Positions 44,537 to 55,874 of a stretch of DNA of 64,000 nucleotides are shown here, in pieces; the stretch's first letter is position 1, and every line of letters starts with the position of its first letter. The stretch is from Persicaria tinctoria. Taxonomy: Eukaryota; Streptophyta; Magnoliopsida; Caryophyllales; Polygonaceae. Both the position numbers and the translations under genes were made by a program. The notes below the pieces were generated by a model, which was not told where the DNA came from, made no database searches, and saw nothing but the letters and a program-made list of their open reading frames with translations. The stretch covers positions 7,621,396 through 7,685,395 of the forward strand of contig JBANSL010000008.1 in NCBI GenBank assembly GCA_037127255.1, read 5' to 3'.

Positions 44537-46748
44537 TATATTCTGATTATATTTTATAAAAAAAAATAATGCAAAATGACTAATATACCCTTATTTTGAG
44601 GTATTAAACATCCGCATATATACATAATAGTTCCATATTTATTGAAAATTCACAAATTAGTTTGCCTTTTCCAAAAACAAAAAAAAAACATTAAAAATTT
44701 AGTTTGAGCTTAGTGGAAAGTCATAAACTTGTAGTTTACAAGAGAGATTCTGATTATATAAATTAACTTTTCAATCATACGTACGTGTACAAACAAATAA
44801 AATAAAATCAGCACACTTGTATAATGTGAGAGATTATAGTGATGTCAATCTATATATAATATGGTGTATAAATACAAGTTAATTAATTAATTATTTTGAT
44901 TAGTTTTTTATAATTAAGGAATTGTTAAGTGATGAAGGTGATCCAACCGGCCGGGTAGGTGGTAGGTTATATAAATCTACAAAAAGCAATTGAAGTTGAT
45001 AAGCTGTGATCTCACTTAGCTATAGTGGTAGTGTTGGTGGATTATTTGTCTCTCTCGTTTCATTTTCATCACTGATTATTTCCTACCCCCTACATGATAA
45101 TGACCTTTAATTTTAGAGTAATACTCAGTATATAGCTACTAATTAATTAGATATCTTTCAAAATTAGCATTTGTAAGATGCTAACTACTACCACTTAATC
45201 TCTTTGATATTGCTTCCACTTGATCATGATCACTAATTTTGTTATTTCCTAACACTCCAATTAATTAATTTCATTGATATCTAATACTCCAAATTGATAA
45301 ATTCCGGTAGATCACATGGCGTTGGTCCACACATCCAAGCACATAAGATTAGAGATGTTCCATCCTAAAATTAATTGATAATATATAAAATGAGTTGTTC
45401 ATCGACTTATATTCAATGCCTCACATCGATCACAACATGTCCCCTCCGGCTAGCCCAATATTAGAACTCGGACCGCAAAACTTTCACTATTTTAAATACA
45501 TTATAAATTTTACTAATTAAACACTTTAAAAGTATTTATATATCCTAGATTGGAATTTTGAGATCGATTAACAAGGTCTATTAATAGAGCATCCCAGCAG
45601 ATTTGATAAAAAGAAATCTCTAAAATAAAGAAGATATGAAATAATGGTGGGTCATCCGGGCACCAAGCTGAGCACACAGGCCGAGTGGGGTTCCATCCTA
45701 AAACCAATTGGTGTTAGGTGGGGTAGCCCACCGACTTATATGCAAGACTTGGATTCAATTTTTAATCAATGTGGGACACTCCCACAACTCATATTCTCCA
45801 CAGAAGAAAATTATAAAATCTCTACAAGTTTTATCTTACAACTCCAACAATTACTCTATTTTACATTTATTATTTTGATCATTCATTGGTTCAATTTGAA
45901 TTAGGAAAACACTTTGTTTTTTTTCCTGCTCGGAGCTAGTGAACATTTAATTTTAGAGTTAGTAAAGATTTTTTCATTATCTCTCATCTATTCTCTATTC
46001 TAGAGAAAGAAATAGAGGAATTGTTGGGTGGGAAAATATTTTGCTAAGTTTAATTTGATGTTATTGAACTTGAAGACCCAAATAAAATGAATCATGCAAT
46101 AATTAAGTGAAGAGATTTTCAAAAAAGTAAAGTGAAAGGACATCACTTTGGTTTAATTTTCAAGTGGCGCCGGTTGTGAATCCACACCGGCACAAGTAAG
46201 TGCCAAAACACACCTCTACTCTAATCGGCTGCCTCGTTTCTGCCTTGCATTTTTTCGACATTTCCTATCCTTGTCCTTTGCTTTCCTACAACAAGTAACC
46301 ATGTCATTGTCATGTCTAAATCGCAGCGCATAAGCTTGTATGTAACGGAGATGAAATGTCGTTCCTAACTGCGCCTTACTTCACTCATTTACTCTATGAC
46401 GCAAGATGCATACATTGTCGATGAACACACCTCTTTTTATTAGGTTTATCTACATCAAACTGAACACTCCTAGGGTGCATTTTGGCCAAGGGACACATGG
46501 ATCAAAAGAAGTATCGCTGAGTTATCAACTTATCATGCCATATTTTAAGAATGAATCACATACAAATAATCTTCATCTCTTATTAGCTTTTGTTTAGAAG
46601 GTGAATCTCGACCTTATAAATGTATAACCCTAGCTAGTAAACTTTGATACGACAAGACTCATATTTCTTACGGTTGGACTAGGTTTCCCAAGACTTAACA
46701 AATATTTTAAGTCTTAAAAAGAGTAATGTTTTTCCCTTCAAAATAATA
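44537..46748. other. Intergenic DNA with two copies of a diverged repeat
   Basis: A segment with TTCCATCCTAAAA(T/C)(T/C)AATTG and CGACTTATAT occurs near 45358-45430 and again near 45690-45770, both on the plus strand and clearly diverged. It is probably a dispersed repeat, of unknown class. Otherwise nothing is recognised. Confidence 0.35.
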
Positions 46749-46947
46749 CTCCATCCGTCCTAAAATATAAGTCATTTTGACTTTATGATACGTTTTTTAA
46801 GAAGCTAAAAACTATATAAAATATTAATTTTTTAAAATAATATTATACTTATTAAAATATTAACTTTTTTTTATTAATTTTTTAAAATAATGTATTATAC
46901 TAACGTGCTACAAAGTCAAAACGACTTATATTTTAGAACGGAGGGAG
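46749..46947. mobile_element. Stowaway-like MITE
   Basis: Ends CTCCATCCGTCCTAAAATAT and ATATTTTAGAACGGAGGGAG, flanked by TA (46747-46748, 46948-46949). The interior is AT-rich, with GTCATTTTGACTTT and its reverse near the ends. Confidence 0.78.
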
Positions 46948-46949
46948 TA

Positions 46950-48700
46950 ATTTTTTTTTATTTCAACAAGAAGCAAATAATATTTCATTATTATTGAAGT
47001 ATATGTATATTGGGCTTGTGGGCCTGTGTCTGGTTAGTAGATAGAAACGGGCTAGTATAATTTTGCCGCCTTATATTGTACAAACTCGGCCCAATTTTAT
47101 GAAATTGAGATCCAAAAACCAGCCCAATTTGTGGAGGTTGGATCATCCATTCTTATTTGCACATTTGATTTTTGTGTAGAATTATTAGTAGGGCTCTTGC
47201 CTCTATCGTAAGATTGGGTGCGACAAAACTACAACCATCCAAAAAGATGGAACCGGACTAAAAAAATGTTTGACATAACAATAGTTAATCTAGTTTAAGA
47301 TATATGCATATTTTACATTTTTAATCTTTGTGAATAGATAGGATGAGTTAATCTAGTTTAAGATATATGCATATTTGTAATCTTTATATGTATATATAGA
47401 GAATAGATCACATGTACACAACTTTTATTGAGTATCGTGTTAATAAATCTGGCTATTGAGTTAAGAAGATCGATCAAACAGATGAGATTAAAATTAACTT
47501 TTGATTATTTGTTAGTATTGAGATATTATTCGTTTAAATGAAATTATTTGGTGATATTAAGCGATTATTTACAATAAAATTTACATTTTTTACACTATTT
47601 TTACAGACGAATAATTATAAACGAATAATTTTGGTGTACACAATAAGACTTCTGCACACGATAAGTGTATACCGAAACTAACTTGTATATATATATATAA
47701 AATATTTTTTATATTTTATAAATAGTTAGATTAGCAATATGTTTTTGCGATTTCATATTGTGTATGCGTCCTGCAATTACGCCAAAAAAAAAACAATAGT
47801 AATTTCTTTTACTTTAGACCAATAAAAACAATACTTTTACTCTTAATATAATCATAGTTATTATCTTCAATTATCATTCTCATCCCTACATTTTCCCTAT
47901 TTTATCCATATTTATCTTTTTAATATTTATATGGCTATTGGCTAACAACATAAATGCCATATGAGATTGAAACGAAGAGTCAAATCAAATCACAAAAAAA
48001 AAAAACCTTAGCTAATTCTTTGCCTCATATCCACATTGTACCTTATTTTATGAGATTTATACTTTAATATTTGTTCATATCCTTTTCCAATATTATGTGG
48101 CCAAAAATGAGGATTATATATATCCGTTTTCCAACTACTATTTAAATTTTGAAAACCACTGTGATATATATCCTCCTATCAATTAAGAAAATCAATGTAT
48201 ATCTTCCATTTTAATTATATTTAACAGATATTGAAAATCATTTTTTTTTGGGAGAAAAATATTTTCAAAGAGTAGTTAATTTAATATGAAATGACATAAA
48301 TACCCCTCAATTTTAGATTAATAAGAGTGAGATGAAAGGGGTAAAATGGTAGTTCATGGAATATATCTATGTTTAGCGTTATAAACCCATAAATACTTTA
48401 ATTTAGCTTTTCGTTTCACGAAATTTACGATGCAAAAACCATTCATTTATCTTTGATAAATAGTAACAGTTGGTTAGCCTACAGGGCTTCCTCTAATTAA
48501 TTAATTAATTTTTCCAATTTGACCGAATCTCTCTCTCCTGGATATATTAATTAGGTATGATTCTTAAATTATTTATTCAATTTTTTTTTTTTAATTTGAT
48601 TTTCTTCATCTGGGTATCATTCATATATTTGGCTATTTGCTTCCCACATCTCCTCCTTATTTAATCTCCATCTCCATACATATATATATATAATCTCAGA
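46950..48700. other. Intergenic DNA, distal promoter of the ARID-HMG gene
   Basis: AT-rich sequence with a TATATATATA run near 47685. A direct repeat GTTAATCTAGTTTAAGATAT occurs near 47285 and 47347. No gene is recognised. Confidence 0.3.
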
Positions 48701-49768
48701 ACCGGGCGAATTGGTATTTTACCTGGACATAAAAAAAACATCAAAAACGAAGCTGTTCTTGTTCTAATATTTCATCACAATTATTTATTTATTTATTTAT
48801 TCATTTATTTATTTATTCTTCCCCAATCTCTTGGTCTTCCAACAATTCCATCAAAGGGGTCATCCTCTTTTGATCTGAAAATTCAAAGGTGGGTGTATGA
48901 GGAACTGTTTAAGGTCAGTTGGGTTTTCAATTTTGTCTCTTCCTTCCTTTTTCTTCCATTTTTTTTTGACCATTTGCTTATGGTGAAATGTGATTTCATC
49001 AATATTCGACAAATATGAACAGTAGGGATTAAAAGCAAAATTACCCATTTTATTTTTCCCTCTCTGGTGCAAAAAGATGGAAGCTTTTTTCTTCATTTTA
49101 CAGTAGTCACATTTTTTAATTTTATTTTTGTATTAATGGTCTTTTTTTTTTTTGTCACCACCTATCATCCATGGAAATATGGAATGTCAGTCTATATACT
49201 GCAAATTTCTGGCTCCATTGAATCTTCTATAGCTCTCTGTATATCTGTATTTTGCATTAATGGAGGAGATGAACAAAAACAGAAAAAGGTTTTTTTTTTT
49301 TTCATACAGAGTATTGATTTCTACTATCTGGATTTTATGGCTGACAACCTGAGATTTGCACTTTGATTGAAATTTTTTGGTGCCCAGAAGCAAAAATCAT
49401 CATTTATGGGTTTTTACAGTTGTGAATTTAATGAATCCCCCTTTAAAATTGGGGGCTTTTTTATCTTCTTGAAGGCCTGCAGGTTTTTGAATCTTATTTT
49501 TCTTGTTTTAAATCCCTATTTGAAGTCATCTTCTCTTGTACCTTTTGTCTCTTTGGTGGGTCCTTTCAATATCTAAGGGCGTGTTTGGTAGGTAGGAATC
49601 ATATACATATACCCATGCCAAACAGGCCCTAAGTTAGTATACAGTGGATTTATGTAACTGATTCTTGCTTGTTTCCTATATAATGGTGTTTCATGTTAAC
49701 TGTTTGTTTGCTACATTTTTGTGTTCTTGTTTTTTGGCAGTAAAGACTAAAGAGAGGGTTGGGGATTA
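48701..49768 (+). promoter_or_regulatory. 5' leader of the ARID-HMG gene with a leader intron
   Basis: A likely leader intron spans 48889-49740: donor CAAAG|GTGGGT and acceptor TTTTTTGGCAG. It leaves 28 leader bases before the ATG at 49769. An ATTT microsatellite lies at about 48781-48820. Inside the intron, 49577-49629 is a tiny Tourist-like element. Leader introns are common in plant regulatory genes and often raise expression (general knowledge, not shown here). Confidence 0.55.
49577..49629. mobile_element. Very short Tourist-like hairpin element
   Basis: GGGCGTGTTTGG ... CCAAACAGGCCC, with TAA directly on both sides (49574-49576, 49630-49632). Only 53 bp, so probably an internal deletion of a longer MITE. 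Confidence 0.55.
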
Positions 49769-52454
49769 ATGGTTGAACAAGGTGGTATAGGCTTAGGCAG
49801 TGGGAGTGTGGGTGCTGCTGTGATACAACCACCACCACCACCACCACCATCAATTGGTGGTGCTGCAGCTCCCAATCTTCACTACAATGCCTACCCGCCT
49901 CCTTTAGCGAGGTACGAAGATGTCTTTGCCAATCCGAAGCTCTTCATCGACACTTTGGAGAAGCTCCATGCCGCGATGGGGACCAAGTTCATGTATGCCT
50001 TCACCTCCAACTTCAACTTCTTTCGCGAGATTGTTGTGTTTTTAATGTGTTGTATATATTGTTGTTACATTAGTGTTTATTTTGTATATCCATAAGTTTT
50101 ACAATGCTTCTCATGAGTAGCTATTTCATTGTTCTTAAACTTTAGGATTCCGATCATCGGAGGGAAAGATCTTGACTTGCATAAGCTCTTTGTCGAGGCG
50201 ACTACTCGTGGTGGCATTGAGAAGGTAAGTAGAAAAATCCTTAAAAAGAGTTATGCAACATAGTTTCTTGCTTGATTGTTGCTTAGAGTTAAAAGATCAT
50301 TTGCTTTATACTAAGGTCTCGTTTGGTTATTCAGTTAAAAATCGAGGAAGTAGGATATATTTTTGTGTTTGGTTTATAGAAAGACACATGAATTCAACTT
50401 CTCAGAAATTTCAAAACTTTTTTCAATTCATGGGAAGTACATTTCATGAGAATTCAAGTCTGTGAAGTAAGTTCCCGGGATTGTACTTCCCGCATTCAAC
50501 CAAACGAGCCCTACGACTTAATTAAACTACCAAGAGCTCTACATTTTCCTTATGTATAAACCCTTGTTATTTGCATCTAATGAACATATTGTGTAATCTC
50601 AAGAGAGCATTTTATTCATATATGGAGAGAAATTACTTTCCTTAAGGTCACTAGTTCCATGTAAATGAAATAATACATCATTCTTATTTGAGATTAGTCG
50701 GGCCCATAAAGTGGAACTGATACTGTCGAATTTGAGAAAACTCCGAATGCCTGTTGAAGTTGAGTGATATTGGTTTGTGCAGATCCTTAGGGAGAAGAGG
50801 TGGAAGGAAGTAACAGCAGCCTTCCAATTCCCAGCAACAGCGACAAATGCGTCTTTCGTTCTCCGCAAATACTACTTCTCATTGCTTCACCACTATGAAC
50901 AAATCTACTTCTTCAGAGCTCTTGGTTGGACCCCAATGCCTCATGGTACAACACCGATCTTTCCATCATCACTTGCCTTGATTGAATGCTCGTGTTGCTT
51001 ACCGACTTTTCGTTGCATTATGCAGCTTCTTTGCAGTCCGGACATGCTGTTCCGATTGCAGTTCATGGCGGTTTCAGGACAGCTCCTTCAATGAGCCAGC
51101 CACAAGGAATCGCTGTTGCGGATTCTTTGCCTCAAGGTCTCGTCTTTGCTCCTTTTCCTCTCGCATTCTTATTGTCGAAATGGTTGATTGATTGATTGAT
51201 TGATCCACAGGTGTACCTTCTTCGCTTGGGTCACAAGTTATTGGAGTGATTGACGGAAAGTTTGAAAGTGGGTATCTTGTAACGGTCACAATAGGCTCAG
51301 AGAAGCTCAAGGGAGTCCTCTATCAGGCTGCATCCATAGCCCCACAGGCACCAAGCCAAGGCAACAACAACTCCATTGCTACTTCAGTGACACCACCAGT
51401 GAGACGACGTCGTAGGAGGAGGAAGAAATGCGAGATTAAAAGGAGGGATCCCGCCCATCCGAAGCCTAACAGAAGCGGCTACAACTTCTTCTTCGCTGAG
51501 CAGCACGCAAGGCTCAAGCCTCTCTACCGCGGCAGGGACAGGGAGATCAGTAGGATCATTGGGGAGCTTTGGACTAATCTTCAAGAATCTGATAAAGTTG
51601 TGAGTAACCATTACTTACCATCAATCCTTCTTCTTTATTTGAACATAGATACATCACTCTTCAAATGCACATCTGGTTGCATTCAGTGTCACAAACTTAC
51701 AAAATTCGTCAAAAACTAGAGGTGGCGAGTCTTTCACTCATGTAGATCAATTCGGATCCAAATCATTATCTTAGACAATGTTCTAAAAAACGCTTGGCGG
51801 TAGGATAGGGTTAAGGGTGTAGGTGGAGTTTAGGCAGATTTCATGGTGGGTCTAGGCGGATTTTGACGACCTTGGCAGCAGGGCAAGGTGGGTTTAGACG
51901 GGGTCTAGGCGGGTCTTGAAGGGTTTTTTAGAACAGTGATCTTAGGGTTATTTCGTTTTTTAGTTAAACTCGAGTTAGGTCAAGTCGATTTTCAGGTCGA
52001 GTCAGGTTTTGCCCATCTCTAATCTGTACCAATGGGATACTGTCATCTTTAGGTGTATCAGGAGAAGGCTGTAAGTGACAAAGAGAGGTACAAAAGAGAG
52101 ATGGAAGGCTACAGAGAGAGGCTGAGGACGGGCCAAGTGATCAGCGACGCAGTACCGATACAGCAGAGGCTTCCAGTGCGTATCCCAGATGTGGATATGT
52201 TGGGTTCTGATGCTAAGGATGAAGCCGGGAGGGAATCTTCGGAGATGTTTGAGGATGACGATGAGGATGAAGAAGACGAGTATTGCAGCATGAGTGGCTC
52301 GGAGTATGAGGAAAACGCTGCAGCCACACCTCAAGGAGCAGGATCCGCGACTCAGCCTAGCAATGTGGCTCCTCAGATATTCGGTGAGGACGTAGCGAGT
52401 TCTTCCATGATGCCAGGAACCATCCAAACAGCTCAAAAGACGGAGGAAACCTGA
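49769..52454 (+). CDS. HMGB15: ARID-HMG DNA-binding protein, HMGB15-like
   Basis: Six exons (49769-49992, 50146-50224, 50783-50945, 51026-51136, 51211-51599, 52053-52454) join in frame to 455 residues with GT-AG introns. After a Gly-rich start and a PPPPPPP run comes the ARID domain, about residues 50-140 (YEDVFANPKLFIDTLEKLH, GTKFMIPIIGGKDLDLHKL, RWKEVTAAFQFP, LRKYYFSLLHHYE). Then follow the basic run RRRRRRRKK, a probable nuclear signal, and the HMG box, about 270-345 (HPKPNRSGYNFFFAEQHARL, EISRIIGELW, YQEKAVSDKERY). An acidic stretch (EDDDEDEEDE) lies near the C-terminus. Plants have a small ARID-HMG group (HMGB9, 10, 11, 15). The length and C-terminal extension fit HMGB15, which in Arabidopsis acts in pollen. 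It bends AT-rich DNA and works with other transcription factors (family knowledge). Confidence 0.9.
50315..50511. mobile_element. MITE in intron 2 of the ARID-HMG gene
   Basis: Ends GGTCTCGTTTGGTT and AACCAAACGAGCCC are inverted copies. It lies wholly in the intron 50225-50782 and has no coding capacity. The target duplication is unclear (TA or CTA). Confidence 0.6.
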
Positions 52455-54400
52455 GCCCAAGGCTCTGATGAAGCTCCAAGGAACAACAATCAACAAGACA
52501 ACACTTCCAATGAGTAGAAGCTTTTTGATGTTTGGCATTGCAACTAGTTTCCGCACATTTTGTCGCTACTTTTTAGTTTGATCTAACCAGATGATTTATT
52601 TTCGCAGTTCGAATATGTGGTCGGATTCGGCCAGATGGTTTTGCTGCTAACTGCACTAGGAGATGTTTTTGGTTCTAGGTAGGACACTTTTTTTTTTCTT
52701 TTTTTTTTTTTGCCTGGCTAGTATTTTTGACTGCACATTTTTACTATCTGTCATGAATTTTTGTATGTGAACAGTGAACTAGAAAAGCCCTTTTCAGGTA
52801 ATCAGGAATTTTATGCATTTTGCTTCATTGCTTATGTTGAATGCTGTATATAGTAGTTTTGTGGTATAAGATAAATTCCTTTCTGGCTTCAACATTTTTT
52901 TTTTAAAAAAAAGTACTCAATGGGGTTTTCAACTCTTGTTAAAGGTGTTACTGACTGTGATGTTTTCTCTTTCTATGATTAATTTCCTACTTAGTTTGAG
53001 TATTAAGACTAAACTAAAACCTAAAAGAGATCGATCTATCTCTATCCGATTTCAACTCATATATTGTGATATTAATGAAGTAGTAGATGTTAAGCTACTT
53101 TTTTATAGCATTGTTATGTTACTTTGGCTTACATATAGGAGTGTTGCCATATTCCCATCTTCAATTTGACAGTCAGAATACATGTGAGTAAAAAAATTTC
53201 CTTGTGAAAACCACAGTTAAAACTAGCAACAACAACAGTTTAATTTTAGACTTTAAACCAACAATCCAACTTCATAATCCATTTACTCATGAGAGCCAAG
53301 TTTAATGGTCTTACAAGGAGATGAACAAACAAGAAAGAGAAGTAGTAGAAGATAAGAAAAGGATTGATTAGGAAAAAAAGATTATATTCTCCAATGTCCA
53401 CCACACAAAGTGCACAACTTGCAACGCTTTTTAAGTCCATCTACCGCCACTTGTTTGGCTACAAGGTTATGTGGCATTTGATGTGCTTTGTCTGAATCTT
53501 TCTGTGTGTGTTTAGGATTGTTTTAGTTTTTGCACAATAGTTTTGCCAGCTGGGTTTTTTGGTGGTGCTTGTGTCTCTTGTCTGTGCTTTACTGCCTCGA
53601 TTTCACTTCTTTTGTCTTTCGGAAACACCCTCTTAAACCTGCTCGGAGTATGGATCCTGCTCTAAGTGGGATATACTGGGTTATTGTTGAACTTGCAATT
53701 GGTAGTTGCACAACCTACCCTCCCATTCAATCCCAAAATCACCTGAAATCCGCGATAACTTAACTTGTACAACCCAGGAAATACAGGGTTAACGTGACCC
53801 AAACCACCAATCCATAGATGACTAGAATCCAAAACTGAAGCAGCAGTAATGTGCAGGAATTCTCCATGTTAGGGTTGGGTTCTCTATCAAAACTGAACTC
53901 TTGAGGCGAATCTATAGCTATCAAGTTACAATGGCATGCATCTATCACCCTCAAATATCTAAAACAAGGCTATTATTTCTGGACCGAGCAAACAATAACT
54001 GCATCGCTTATGAACGACGAGAATATCCAGCAATTAGCAAATCAACACCTCTTCTTGACTAACTAGAATGTCGGAACCATTGATCAGAGAAGAAGAAATC
54101 TTTGACATTGTAAAAAGGATCGGCATTGATAATGGAAAGATCATAGACATATGAAATGTAATAGACACATGAGCATCCATGACAGTAAACAAAGTTATAG
54201 CAATATCCAATATCATTTATTAGAAACGAGCGAAGAAATATCACACCATTTGTCAACACAATACATCATAGGTCAGTTGTAAACCAGATAAATTGACGAT
54301 CAATGCAAAAACTTCAACACCAAGTACAATCATCTTTAACAACCACGGATGTCTTTTGTAGAACGATAGTTATGAGCAGCAGGTTATGATGAAGCACATC
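52455..54400. other. Intergenic region between ARID-HMG and SERF genes
   Basis: The first part is the 3' untranslated region of the ARID-HMG gene and the last part that of the SERF gene. Open frames in between (52936-53169, 53530-53763, 53760-53954) show no domain and are not believed. Confidence 0.4.
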
Positions 54401-55309
54401 TTATTTTTTGTTGGTTTTACCTCCAGCATCACCAGATGCAGCTGCTGCTGCTTTCTTGGCCGCCTTTTCCTGAAGGGCCTTTGCATCCCTGTCCATTGTT
54501 CATGTTTGTCACAACAAGCCTAGTTAGAAAACTAATTAAAAACAAAAGGTTGAATGGATGAGATTTTTGAGATCAGAGGAGACACAAATCAATTATAAAT
54601 GAAGAGAACATGGGACCTTTCGCGACGCTGCTCATGGGTCAATCCATCATCTTTTCCCTTTTTCTGATTTCCATTCCGAGCCTGAGCTCTTTCACGGTCT
54701 TTCTCCCTTTGGTTACCACTTTCAGTGAAGTTAAAGTAAACGCTTTAAAAGATGATTGCTTGCACATTATGTATCAGAAACAGAAAGCTAAAAACAATGG
54801 AGATGCAAGTGTTCACACATCAACAAGTCACATTATATGTTAAATCGAAAAATTAAAGGCAGACAATTTAGATTCATATGGAAGAATTGACCTTTGCAAA
54901 TCAAAGATCTAAACCCAGTACCAATCAGGAAGATATGAATTTTACAGGGAATCTAAGTGGAAATTTTAAATTAGTAACAAAAGGAAAGGTTAAATTCATC
55001 CAAAAAACCAAACCTGGACGCTAAATCCGTACAAGTCAAATCCAAAATCAGAAGAAGAAACCGGTGAATGAATTGCTCCAAAACAATGCAATGATTTCAG
55101 ATTTAAATTATATTAATAATAACTCCAAAAAAGCACAACAGAAACAGACAAATCTAACCCTATCAATATTCAATAGGGCATGAGAAAATCTAAAGGAAAA
55201 CTGAGTTGCAGATACACGAATACTGTAAATCGAAAGGCATACAACTAAGATTCGCACAAAATCACAATAAAAGCAAAATCACGATGAGGAGAAAAAGGAT
55301 ATGAGTCAT
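54401..55309 (-). CDS. Small SERF/4F5-family protein, first intron apparently U12-type
   Basis: Three coding pieces on the minus strand, 55309-55303, 54719-54617 and 54488-54401, give a 65-residue protein. It begins MTRGNQREKDRERAQARNG and continues with KKGKDDGLTHEQRRERDAKA, LQEKAAKKAAAAASGDAGGK and TNKK. This is the complete SERF/4F5 pattern: a basic start, an RERDAKALQEKAAKKA helix and a Lys-rich end. SERF proteins promote amyloid aggregation in animals; the plant role is unclear. The second intron (54489-54616) has GT-AG ends. The first coding exon is only seven bases, and the intron 55302-54720 begins ATATCCTTT and ends AA, not GT-AG. Moving the 3' splice point one base to an AG would destroy the frame. 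A leader intron (55432-55355, GT-AG) lies upstream. Confidence 0.82.
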
Positions 55310-55560
55310 GGCTAATTAGTGCACAAAGAAATTGCGGAGCCGCGCAATTAAACCCTGCAAATCGAGGGGAATTAGAGGAAAATTCAACATTATGAGATAG
55401 AGAAGGAGATGGATAAGAGATATGAGGGGTACCTGATCGGAGATCGGAGATCGGTGATCGGAGTGAGAGGGAACGGACGGGGGGTTGTTTCGGGGGAGAG
55501 TGAAAGGGGAAAACCCCAACCCAAATCAGGCGACTGCTATTTTTCTTCAAGGCGCATAAT
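55310..55560 (-). promoter_or_regulatory. 5' leader of the SERF gene
   Basis: On the minus strand a GATC/CCGATCTCCGATC repeat (about 55435-55465) ends at a donor, ATCAG|GTACCC. The leader intron ends TTTGCAG at 55355, and the second leader exon carries the ATG at 55309. A CT-rich stretch upstream is likely near the transcription start. Exact start not visible. Confidence 0.5.
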
Positions 55561-55874
55561 ATTTCCAACTTGTGTACGTTTTATACTACGTCGTCATAAT
55601 TTACCCAAAAAAAAATATATTAAAAAAAGGACTTTAAATAATAGTACTCCGTATAAAATATCATTTTTAAATTAAAAATAATGTTATCAACCAGTTATGT
55701 TTCCGGCGATTTCCGGCGACCACCCCCTGGTGATCTCCGGCCGCCTTGCTTTCTCTCCAGTCTTGGGCTGTGGGAGCTAGGTATCCTCTCGCCGACTTGT
55801 GCGAGATTCACCGTGTTTGGCTACGCTGGGTGCTTTTGGTTGATTCAGATTGCGAAATTAGGGTTAGGGCAGGG

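Noticed and set aside
48781..48820. ATTT tandem repeat as a possible CRISPR-like array
   Set aside because: It is a simple microsatellite with no spacers; this is a plant nuclear genome.
54718..55302. SERF first intron with AT-AG ends
   Set aside because: Splicing one base further to the AG shifts the frame and stops early, whereas AT-AA restores the full conserved protein.
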